The position numbers and the translations under genes are program-made. A stretch of DNA of 53,172 bases, taken from positions 1-53,172 of IMG/VR virus record IMGVR_UViG_3300021085_000044. One strand, given 5' to 3'. Below the pieces are notes generated by a model. That model was not told the DNA's origin and did no database searches. It was given only the letters and a program-made list of their open reading frames with translations. Of this stretch, positions 1-8,500 are shown piece by piece (position 1 is the stretch's first letter; every line of letters begins with the position of its first letter). The stretch is from a virus.

Positions 1-20
1 TCTCAACAAAACTTCGGGTG

Positions 21-203
21 ATGGAATACACCAAGAACCAAATAATCGCAGCTATCGACGCGACAGATGAAATGTGCTTCATTTTGCACGTATTAGGGAC
101 AGAGTATTGTGATGCTGTTTTCGTTGCTATGCAATTATCATACGACCAAGATGGAAGGCTGACGGAAGAAGACAAAGCAACTATAACGTCTTTGATGCCT
201 TAA
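21..203 (+). CDS. hypothetical small acidic protein
   Basis: A 60-residue protein starting MEYTKNQI; an in-frame GTG lies one codon upstream. I do not recognise the family. It is acidic and probably helical, with no signal peptide or membrane segment. It precedes the small basic protein and scaffold/capsid genes and is separated from them by a TAnnTTTG promoter. It may belong to the fibre block that would lie upstream if the genome is circular. Confidence 0.6.
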   Translation: MEYTKNQIIAAIDATDEMCFILHVLGTEYCDAVFVAMQLSYDQDGRLTEEDKATITSLMP

Positions 204-224
204 AAAGCCTTATCCTCTTTTTAT

Positions 225-239
225 TATCTTTGCTAAATG
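225..239 (+). promoter_or_regulatory. TAnnTTTG promoter, leaderless spacing
   Basis: TATCTTTG at 225-232 matches the Bacteroidetes -7 consensus TAnnTTTG. Exactly four bases (CTAA) separate it from the ATG at 237, so the predicted transcription start falls on the start codon. It probably drives the capsid gene block. Confidence 0.65.
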
Positions 240-557
240 TCCAGTGCCTCAGATAAAGCTAAGAAGCTAGGTTTTAAAGGGGTCAACAAACCCAAGTTGA
301 CTAAAGGCCATGCAACAAAAAAAGCAGCTGTAGTTAGCACTCTTGGTCCCGGTCAAGAAGCTGGTGTTCTCATTCGCTTTGGAGACCAGAGCATGGGGAA
401 TAATTACAATGCTAAAGCAAGGGCTGCGTTTAAAAGCAGACATGCTAAGAATATTGCACGAAAGGGTAGTGCTGCATACTGGGCAAATAGATTCCTTTGG
501 AAAGCAGGAGGTCATTCAAAGACCCCACCCAAAGGACAGAAAAAGAAATTTAAATAA
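237..557 (+). CDS. small basic phage protein, possible virion component
   Basis: A 106-residue, Lys/Arg-rich protein with a C-terminal segment (AKARAAFKSRHAKNIARK, then AAYWANRFLWKAGG). This resembles a motif recurring in small basic proteins of marine phages, in which F/Y-K-x-R-H is followed by a YW-x(n)-W segment. I cannot name the family with certainty. The high positive charge suggests DNA contact or packaging with capsid proteins. It lies just upstream of the scaffold gene and starts 4 nt after a promoter box. A 72-aa reading in another frame (343-561) is rejected as a shadow. Confidence 0.7.
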   Translation: MSSASDKAKKLGFKGVNKPKLTKGHATKKAAVVSTLGPGQEAGVLIRFGDQSMGNNYNAKARAAFKSRHAKNIARKGSAAYWANRFLWKAGGHSKTPPKGQKKKFK

Positions 558-563
558 ATAGAT

Positions 564-1652
564 ATGAGTAAAGAATTAGAAGAGGCGATGGAGTCTGCTG
601 GTTTTGCAATCAGTGATACTCCCCCTACACAAGAACCAACAGAGAATGTTACAGAACAGCCTGTACAAGAGCAAGCAGTGGTTGAACAAACTCCTGTTGA
701 AAATAACGCACCTGTCGCGGAGCCTGAGGTTGAACCTTCAGTTCCTGTTCAGGAAGCGATAACAAATGAATCTGAATCAATCCCAGACATTGATGTCGAT
801 TCTGAAGTTCTTAGATACTTAAGCGAAAAGCTTGGGACTGAGTTCTCCGGATACGATGCTTTGACTGAGATGATTTCAAATAAACCCGTGGAAATTGACG
901 AGCGCGTAGCAGCAATCAATGACTTCGTTAAGAAGACGGGACGCAGTCCAGAAGACTGGTATAAGTATCAGCAGTTGAACCCATCTGAAATGGATGACAT
1001 GACAGCTGTACGTAACCAGATGGTTATTCAACACGACAACCTATCTCTCGATGAGATTAACATGCTCGTGGGGAATAAGTACAAAATGGATGCTGACCGA
1101 TACGACGAGAACGAAGTCTCGATGGCTAAACTACAGCTTAAGATGGACGCGGAAACCGCACGGAAGTCTATCTCTGAACTGAGAGACGGGTATCAACTAC
1201 CCGTAAATGAACAGGGAGAAACCGAAGCGCAATCCCCCATTACAGAAGATTGGCTGAAGACTATGTCTGCCGAGGTCCAAGATTTCGATGGTTTGATTTT
1301 TGAACTTCCATCTGGTGAGAAATTCACCTACGGAATCAAAGACGATTATCGAAAGGAACTGGTAGCAAAGAATACTCAGCTGGAGCAATACTTCGATGAC
1401 TATGTGAGCGACCAAGGTGATTGGAACTTTGAGAAGCTTAATGCACACAGGGCACTGGTTGACAATATTGACAGCATCGTACAATCTGTTTACCAACAGG
1501 GTATGAGTGACGGTCAAAAGAAAGTTGTACAGACAGCGGCTAATGTGAGCAACGAGTCAGCCCAAAGAGACACATCTCAGCAGTCAGATGGTATCGCAGA
1601 ACAGCTTCGCAATGCTTTAGGTGGGGGGTCAACAATGACTTTTAACATCTAA
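564..1652 (+). CDS. probable capsid scaffolding protein
   Basis: A 362-residue acidic protein immediately upstream of the major capsid gene, the usual scaffold position. The N-terminal ~75 residues are low-complexity Glu/Pro/Val/Gln-rich, followed by a predicted helical region and a C-terminus rich in Gln/Ser (QRDTSQQSDG) that ends in a short basic/hydrophobic stretch. It has no cysteine or membrane segment. Family knowledge: podovirus scaffolds are acidic, helical and poorly conserved. The role is inferred from position and composition rather than a recognised motif. Spacing to the capsid gene is 14 nt, consistent with one operon. Confidence 0.75.
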   Translation: MSKELEEAMESAGFAISDTPPTQEPTENVTEQPVQEQAVVEQTPVENNAPVAEPEVEPSVPVQEAITNESESIPDIDVDSEVLRYLSEKLGTEFSGYDALTEMISNKPVEIDERVAAINDFVKKTGRSPEDWYKYQQLNPSEMDDMTAVRNQMVIQHDNLSLDEINMLVGNKYKMDADRYDENEVSMAKLQLKMDAETARKSISELRDGYQLPVNEQGETEAQSPITEDWLKTMSAEVQDFDGLIFELPSGEKFTYGIKDDYRKELVAKNTQLEQYFDDYVSDQGDWNFEKLNAHRALVDNIDSIVQSVYQQGMSDGQKKVVQTAANVSNESAQRDTSQQSDGIAEQLRNALGGGSTMTFNI

Positions 1653-1666
1653 AAAACTTAGAACAA

Positions 1667-3034
1667 ATGGCCCAACAACAACAAGGCTCAAATGCTATCA
1701 ACGCACCAAAAGACGCAACGGATAACGCATTTAACTTAGGGGCACCAGTAGGGAAGTACGCTTCTCTAGGTGACCTTGCAAACAACCTCGCACCAGATGT
1801 GCGAAAAGACTTAGTAAAGACTTTTGGAAATCAGGGTATCTCTGGTCTCCTTGAGTTGATGGGTGCTACCAAAGCAGTCGGAACGGCTGACGAGGTAACA
1901 TACTTCGAAGAAACTCGTCTTCACCCTAGCCAAGCGTTTACCGCTGGTGACGCAATCGCAGCGGGTGCTTCACAAGATTTTGCCGCTGGCGTTGCTGACC
2001 CAGCCGGGGCGAGTTCTGTAGACCAGTTGAATCTTCGTAAAGGAGACCTCGTTCTCGACTCAGCAGGAAAAGTTGCAATCGTTACATCTACCACTGTCGG
2101 CGATGGTGCTTTCACCATTAAGTCTCTAGACGGGGGGGACCTCGCCGCTGTGGGAGCAGCTGCTACCGGCACTTTCCCAATTGTAGGTAATATGTACGCT
2201 CAGGGAACAGACCAACCAAGCCGTTTCATTGAGTCTAACATCGTGAAGAGAACTAACCCCTTCGCTATCGTCAAGGAAAGCTACCAAGTAAGTGGTTCTG
2301 CCGCAACTAACATCGGTTATATCGACGTTGGTGGAGGAGACTACAGATGGTACATCAAAGGTGAGATGGATGCTCGTCAGCGTTTCCTAGACGCTAGAGA
2401 GTTGACTATGCTTTTGGGTGAAAAGACAAGCGTCCCAACCGGTATCGAGGGAACGGAAGGTTACTTCGCCGCTGTAAGAAATAGAGGTATTACTGGAGCC
2501 GCAGGAGACTTGGATAACATTACAGAGTTGGATACTACTATCGCTCTCTTGGATAAGCAAGGAGCCCCTGTTGAGTATGCAGCTATGTTAAACAGTAGCC
2601 TGTTTGCTACCTTCAACGGATTCGTTGCTGGAGAGGCTGACAATGCTGCTTATGGCACATTCAACAATGACTCTACCGCAGCTGTTAACCTCGGTTTCCA
2701 AAGCTTCGCTAGAGGTGGTTACACTTTCCACATGAAGAAGATGGGTCTTTTGAACAGCCCTAACTTGATGGGTAATGCTAACGGTGCGGCGGTAGCAAAA
2801 GGATGTTTGATTCCTTTGGCTAATGTTGTTGACCCGAAGACAGGTAATAAAGCACCTGCTCTAGAGCTTAACTATAAGGCTGCTAATGGATACAACAGAG
2901 AAATGGACCACTGGGTAACTGGTGGTGGTGTTCTTGGTTTCACTAACGACACCACTGACATCGCTAAGTTTCACTACCGTTCTGAATGCTGCTTGGTTAC
3001 ACGAGCTGCAAACCAGCACGTATTGATTAAGTAA
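1667..3034 (+). CDS. major capsid protein
   Basis: A 455-residue protein, Ala/Gly-rich, with few cysteines (a pair near the C-terminus, SECCLV). The composition, length and position directly after a scaffold-like gene and before connector genes fit a major capsid protein of HK97 fold. Identifiable segments include an N-terminal flexible part, a central stretch with YRWYIKGEMDARQRF and LLGEKT, and a C-terminal domain. A GC-rich hairpin follows the stop codon and may limit read-through, as is common after highly expressed capsid genes. Identification is by context and general features, not a diagnostic motif. Confidence 0.85.
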   Translation: MAQQQQGSNAINAPKDATDNAFNLGAPVGKYASLGDLANNLAPDVRKDLVKTFGNQGISGLLELMGATKAVGTADEVTYFEETRLHPSQAFTAGDAIAAGASQDFAAGVADPAGASSVDQLNLRKGDLVLDSAGKVAIVTSTTVGDGAFTIKSLDGGDLAAVGAAATGTFPIVGNMYAQGTDQPSRFIESNIVKRTNPFAIVKESYQVSGSAATNIGYIDVGGGDYRWYIKGEMDARQRFLDARELTMLLGEKTSVPTGIEGTEGYFAAVRNRGITGAAGDLDNITELDTTIALLDKQGAPVEYAAMLNSSLFATFNGFVAGEADNAAYGTFNNDSTAAVNLGFQSFARGGYTFHMKKMGLLNSPNLMGNANGAAVAKGCLIPLANVVDPKTGNKAPALELNYKAANGYNREMDHWVTGGGVLGFTNDTTDIAKFHYRSECCLVTRAANQHVLIK

Positions 3035-3049
3035 TCTAATTGGTAATGC

Positions 3050-3071
3050 GGGGGAGGGAATCGCTCTCCCC
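3050..3071 (+). terminator. hairpin after capsid gene, possible attenuating terminator
   Basis: GGGGAGGG (3051-3058) pairs with CTCTCCCC (3064-3071), one G-T wobble, loop of 5 nt (AATCG). Only a weak T-rich stretch follows, so it may be a partial terminator or an mRNA-stabilising hairpin. Confidence 0.5.
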
Positions 3072-3101
3072 TTCATTATCTCCTAATTTAAATTTTATCA
3101 A

Positions 3102-3917
3102 ATGGAACAGACTAAGAAGCGCGGGGGCAGACCGCCTAAACAAGAACCTGCAACAGCTCGGAAAAAATCTCCTACTATCAAGAGACAAATTCCAGACTTA
3201 GATAAACAAGCTAGGCTCTATGAATGTATTGACGGAAGCAACTTTATGAGAAGGCTACCCACTAAAAACATTCAGGTGTATGATGAGCCGTCTAATTCAG
3301 TAAGGGGTATTAGATATGCGCCTATGGAGAAGTCTATCTACATCGACGAACAGTCAGAAGGGGCTTTAATAGAACCCTTGTTTTTTGATAAAAAGTATTT
3401 GACAGTACCACCCACCCAACCTAACCTCAGGGCGTTTATGGACACACATCCGGGAAACGTAAAGAATGGCGGTAATATATTCAAGCTGGTTCAGAAAGAT
3501 GAGAATGTAGAGGTTGACGTAGAGGAGGAGTTCAAGGTCAGCGATGCTATTTCTATTATCAAGAACAGACCGATTGATGAGTTGTTACCAGTGGCTATGG
3601 CACTTAACATCAACACCAATCAAAAGGACTTATCGATAAAGCATGCCTTGATTAAATACGCAAAGAATAAGCCAGACGATTTTATGTCTACGATTGATAG
3701 TCCGATGGTTAACGCTCGCTCAACCGTAGCTCAATCCATTGATTTTCAAATAATTGAGGAAAGAAACGGAGCTTGTGTTTGGTTTGACACAGGAAAGATG
3801 ATTGTTTCTGTACCATTAGGTCAGGATATTATCGAGGTAATGACTAGATTTGTAATGACTGATAAGGGAGCTTCTGTCCTGTCGGAGCTGGAACGCCAGC
3901 TTGAGGCACTTGCTTAA
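3102..3917 (+). CDS. hypothetical virion-associated protein with AT-hook-like N-terminus
   Basis: A 271-residue protein between the capsid gene and the connector genes. The N-terminus (KKRGGRPPKQ, then KKSPTIKRQ) is basic and contains a GRP core like an AT-hook. The remainder is mixed alpha/beta and includes YLTVPPTQPNLRAFMDTHPGN. I do not recognise a named family. Its place in the head block suggests a structural or DNA-associated role. It ends 24 nt before a strong terminator, so it is the last gene of this transcription unit. Confidence 0.65.
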   Translation: MEQTKKRGGRPPKQEPATARKKSPTIKRQIPDLDKQARLYECIDGSNFMRRLPTKNIQVYDEPSNSVRGIRYAPMEKSIYIDEQSEGALIEPLFFDKKYLTVPPTQPNLRAFMDTHPGNVKNGGNIFKLVQKDENVEVDVEEEFKVSDAISIIKNRPIDELLPVAMALNINTNQKDLSIKHALIKYAKNKPDDFMSTIDSPMVNARSTVAQSIDFQIIEERNGACVWFDTGKMIVSVPLGQDIIEVMTRFVMTDKGASVLSELERQLEALA

Positions 3918-3940
3918 TCATCGGTATTCTCATCAGACGA

Positions 3941-3967
3941 AGGGGGGCATTAGCCCCCTTTCTTTTT
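3941..3967 (+). terminator. Rho-independent terminator
   Basis: AGGGGGGC (3941-3948) pairs with GCCCCCTT (3953-3960) around the loop ATTA, followed directly by TCTTTTT. It closes the scaffold-capsid unit and is followed 3 nt later by a TATATTTG promoter for the tail genes. Confidence 0.85.
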
Positions 3968-3970
3968 CTG

Positions 3971-3978
3971 TATATTTG
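3971..3978 (+). promoter_or_regulatory. TAnnTTTG promoter for tail/connector genes
   Basis: TATATTTG matches the Bacteroidetes -7 box. The start codon is at 3998, giving a short leader of about 15 nt rather than a leaderless start. Confidence 0.65.
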
Positions 3979-3997
3979 CTGGAGATTCCCCTCAACT

Positions 3998-4735
3998 ATG
4001 GCAAGCGTTAGAGAAGTTTACAATGCACTGAAAGATATCGCAAACAAAGACCAGCGAGGGTTTGTTACACCTAGTCAATTCAATGCGTTTGCACCTATAG
4101 CTCAAACGAATGTGTTTAATAACATATTCAACAAGCTAGGCAATGCAGAAGTAATGAGACGTAGGGGTATCGACCCCGGCAGAGATAAGTCACTTGGCAA
4201 GCAAGTCAAGGAAGACCTTTCATTATTTTCAAAAACATCAGGAGCAATCACAAGAACCGTGGGTTCTCACTTTGCAAAACCAGATGACCTATCTAGGATT
4301 ATTACAGTTAAAACGTTTGGAAGCATCCTAATGGATGTAAGCAGCTCTGTAACAATTCCAGTAGAGTATGATGAAGAAAAGCTTGAGTATGTACTTAACA
4401 GTAACCTCAGCAAACCAACTGAAGACTCACCTGTAGCCTTCTTAAATGATGAGGTCATGGTGTTCCCTGACAGCATTAAGAAGATTAGCGTAAGGTATTA
4501 TAAGCAGCCAGAAGGACTGTTAGCCACAACGGGGGCGAGGACAGCTTCAATGCCTAAGTTTGGTTTCACTGTAACTAACAACAAGGAGGTGTACACAGCT
4601 TCCACTAGTGTTGATTTTGAGTTACCTGAGCACTACATACCAGAGCTTGTTGAGGAGATGGCTAGACTCATTGGTGTTAACCTGCGTGATGCCAGCATCT
4701 ACAACTACGCAGAAGGACAGAAACAAAAGCGTTGA
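3998..4735 (+). CDS. probable head-tail connector / tail ring protein
   Basis: A 245-residue protein, first gene after the terminator-promoter pair. It begins MASVREVYNALKDIANK and has an N-terminal helical part followed by a beta-rich part (KISVRYYKQPEG). Position, size and adjacency to a second connector-like gene and the giant nozzle-like gene fit a portal-proximal ring/adaptor protein of podoviruses. crAss-like and P22-like phages keep small ring proteins in this position. No catalytic motif is seen. The assignment is contextual. Confidence 0.6.
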   Translation: MASVREVYNALKDIANKDQRGFVTPSQFNAFAPIAQTNVFNNIFNKLGNAEVMRRRGIDPGRDKSLGKQVKEDLSLFSKTSGAITRTVGSHFAKPDDLSRIITVKTFGSILMDVSSSVTIPVEYDEEKLEYVLNSNLSKPTEDSPVAFLNDEVMVFPDSIKKISVRYYKQPEGLLATTGARTASMPKFGFTVTNNKEVYTASTSVDFELPEHYIPELVEEMARLIGVNLRDASIYNYAEGQKQKR

Positions 4736-4738
4736 TAG

Positions 4739-5542
4739 ATGGCAAGGAACTTAGTTACAGTAGAGCAGGTAGTCAATGACTTTGTACTGACGCTCGATTC
4801 AGATGATTACGTAAACAATGTTTCTGACGTTGTTATTAAAAACGTTGCACTCAGGGGAATCCGGGAGATGGGCTTTGACATGCTTAAAAGAGTAAGGTCA
4901 ATCAAACTCACAAAGAACTCCAATGATACAGTTACGTTGCCCGATGACTTTGTCTCTCTGATTAAGATAGGTATCGTGGGTAATGATGGATTGGTTAGTG
5001 TGTTCGGTGAGAACAAAAACATCAACTACTCTCAGAAGTATTCTACTGATTCGTCTGGCAATATCATCGACACTGATGGTGACGGGATTGCTGATAGGGT
5101 TGATTCAAAGTCGGGTTCCACTGGAAGCTTGTTTAGCGAGGACGACTTTATGACGTTTAGTAATTACATTTTTCAGGGTGGAGTTGGTCAGCTGTATGGA
5201 TTAGGCGGAGGTTTTTATAGTGGGCAGTATCGACTTAATGAAGACCAGAACAGGATTGAGGTTTCTGGTGGTACTTTCTCTGAGGTTGTAATTGAATACA
5301 TCGCTGACGAAGCTCGCTCGGTCAACCCTACTGTACATATTGAAGCAGAAGAAGCATTACGTTCTTACATCTACTACAAGCTTGTAGAAAGAAAGGGAAG
5401 CGTCCCACTCGGAGAGAAGGGTAGGGCCCGTCAGGAATACTACAACGAGAGACGCAAGGCTAATGCAAGGCTTAAGGCGTTTAGTGGTGAGGAGGCGCTC
5501 AAGACAATTAGAAAAAACTTCAAACAAGCACCTAAGTATTAA
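4739..5542 (+). CDS. probable tail adaptor / ring protein (P22 gp4 / T7 gp11-like role)
   Basis: A 267-residue protein. The N-terminal helical part and VTLPDDFVSLIKIGIV resemble the adaptor pattern LPxDFxxLxxVG seen in gp4/gp11-type head-tail adaptors of podoviruses (recollection, not a search). Around residues 110-124 there is an inserted DTDGDGIADRVD loop resembling a calcium-binding D-x-D-x-D-G-x-x-D motif. The C-terminus is helical and basic. The stop codon overlaps the next ATG (TAATG), indicating translational coupling to the nozzle gene. Confidence 0.65.
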   Translation: MARNLVTVEQVVNDFVLTLDSDDYVNNVSDVVIKNVALRGIREMGFDMLKRVRSIKLTKNSNDTVTLPDDFVSLIKIGIVGNDGLVSVFGENKNINYSQKYSTDSSGNIIDTDGDGIADRVDSKSGSTGSLFSEDDFMTFSNYIFQGGVGQLYGLGGGFYSGQYRLNEDQNRIEVSGGTFSEVVIEYIADEARSVNPTVHIEAEEALRSYIYYKLVERKGSVPLGEKGRARQEYYNERRKANARLKAFSGEEALKTIRKNFKQAPKY

Positions 5543-8500
5543 TGGCTATTGACAAGCTTGTACCCCAGTATCTGAACAAGGATGAGGACGAGAGGTTGGT
5601 GAAACCTTTTGAGATGACCGATGCCCTTAATATTCGAATCTCTCCTGACGATGGGGGTGACCAAGGAATAGTAAGAAACATAAAGGGTAATACTATTGTG
5701 AATCCGGTTACCAGCGATGATACTATACCCACAGGAACCAATAGAACAGTAGGTGCTGTAGCGTGCGAATCAGGAAAGTGTATTTATTTCTTTGTCTACA
5801 ACTCAGAGCTAAATCATGGCATATATAAGTATGACTTCATAGATGATAAGTATATTAAACTTTATCAAGACCCCGTTCTTAATTTTAGTCGAGACGGTTT
5901 CATTAAGGCTGATGTTATCATAAACCAATTTGAAGAACATCTACTATACTTCACGGACAACAGAAACGAACCGAGAAAAATAAACGCAACTAGACTTTTA
6001 TATAACGGTTACCAATCTAACCTTACCTCAGGGACACCTGCACAAAAGGAAAAGTTCTTTACTGTTTGTAAGCTACCCCCTCAGTCGGTACCTACCTTTA
6101 GGTTTGGAACTAACGAATCTGTAAGTCAGAACAACCTAAGAGACAATTGCTTTCAGTTTGCTTATCAGTACGTATATGATGACGGTGAAGTAAGCGCAAT
6201 CTCCGCCTACTCACCTTTAGCCGTTAGCCCGACGAATTTAGCATTTAATTCAGCTGCTATTGAATTTGCCAGTTCATTTAACAATGAGTTAGAGGTGACG
6301 GTTTCAAATTCTGATGGTCCCGTAGATAAGATTAGAGTGTTCGCTAGGCGTAATAATGATGGGGCATTCTTCAAGGTTAAAGAACTGAGCAATGACCCAG
6401 AGCAAACGGAGCAATCATTTACATTTAGAAACGACAAGATATACAGCTATGTCTCATCCGAAGAGGTTAACAGAACTCACGATGCTGTTCCTAGGACAGC
6501 TTCTGCACAAGCCATTTCGAATGGTAGGCTGTTTTACGGAAACTATCTAGAGGGGTTTGATAACATTCCTCAGCCAGATGTATATTCATATCCTGTATAT
6601 CACCCTGACGTAGAAACATCTAGCTCTTTAAATATTGATATCGTTGGTGGGACAGACGGTGTCATTAACGAAACACTCGATAATGATGACTGGGGAACAG
6701 ACCAGTTTTTAGGTGCTCAAAGAGCTATATTTGGTGGGTCACAGGCCAATAGCTTTTATGGTGGAAATGAGTTTTTAAATGTTGGCAGCGGTTCACTGAC
6801 TTTCGCTCGATATGCAGACAGCACAACCAACGGAATAAGCTTTGAAATTGATTTGTCTGATTTTCCTACACAGGGATTTGACGCTTCTGCTTCACAAGTG
6901 AACATGAACTTTAACCTGTCTTGTGACAGGTTTGGAATCAATCCTGATTTAGATAGCACCGCGTCAAGCACAAGGTTTACCGTGTCCGCAACCACATACG
7001 ACACGTCCGGTGATGAGATTCATACGCAAAATTTAACCATACTGGACCCCGATAGTATTCAGTCAGGAATAGGGAATCTTAAGTTTCAGAATCCCTTGCA
7101 ATTTAACCTAATATCACAGGGTCAAGATTTTCAAGACGTTAATGCTTTTGCAGATTTTATTACATCCGCTATCGTTAATGACTTAGAGCCTTCAACTGTA
7201 GGGCTTTCTCCTTCAATCGAAGGTCCGAATCAAACCTTTAATGGTTCGACTGCATTTTTCGCTGGAACAATTGGTCAAAGCTTAGACGGTACAGGTAATG
7301 TAACTCAAGATGAGGCTGACTGTATTTTAGCTTGGATGTCTGGAGTCGGTACATTTCGTGTTTACTCAGCTACATATAACGAGTCGTCTCAAAAAATAAC
7401 GTGCAAGGTTAATTGTACTGGCTTAAATCTTAACACTGACTACGCTTTAGCACCAACATTTACAAACCCTTCGGGAACGGTTATAGAAAATGATTTCGCG
7501 CCCTCGACGAGCGGCCTTAATGTGTATTACGGTGTAGGAGCAAATCCTGCTGGAACAATATTTGGGGGCCTGCATCAAATGACCTTATTTAATTCAAGTG
7601 ACATTTCACTAAATATAAACAATCAGGAGAATGGAGCAGGATATGTTATTGGTGATTACAGCGTAGGCTCAGGAGCACTGAGAAGTCATTGGGAGGAATA
7701 CAATTTCCTCTCTGGCGATATATCTATTTTCACTCAAGATGGAGAGGCAGTTACTTCTTTTAAAGCTGGGGCTACACATGATTTTGGTGTCGTTTATTAC
7801 GACCACAGAAACAGACCTTCTGGCGTTCAACCTTTAGAAGAAAAAAACATAAAGCATTTCGGCCAAAGACTAGGAGGTAATGATGGTAGAACAGAAATAG
7901 ACTTCAGGTTATTACACGAGCCTCCAAGTTGGGCAACTAAATGGGCTCCCGTATATTCTAAAAACACATCTTATGATGAGGTTCTTCAGGTCTTAGTTAA
8001 TGAAGCTGCAACCGGCAAGCAAACAACATTTAAGGACATCCGTTCTAATGACGGTGAAAAAACCAGACCTGTATTGGCTGGCTTGGAGGGCGGCATCAAC
8101 GGGCAAATATTCATTTCCCTTCGTGGGTTAGAAGGAAAGTCTAATTCCTATAAAGACTTTAAGGGGGCAAACAAATCTTACGAGTATAAAGAAGGCGACA
8201 TACTAAGAATTCTTCAGTACGAAGATTTAGAGGGTAATATACAGAGACCTCTTCACGAGTTTAAAATAACCTCATACAAGTTCTATACTGACAATGATGA
8301 GAACCCTATAAAACTTTCTCAAAACTCCCCGGATGAAGACGAGACTAACTATAGGAGGACTGGTTGGTATTTGACTATCAGGGATAATAACATCTCTAAC
8401 TTTAAGAGGGGTGATATATTGATAGGAAAAGACTTCTTTTCTCAAAACTGTTTGGTAGAGATATGTAGACCTAAGAGGGGTGTTGAGGAAGAGTCTAGGG

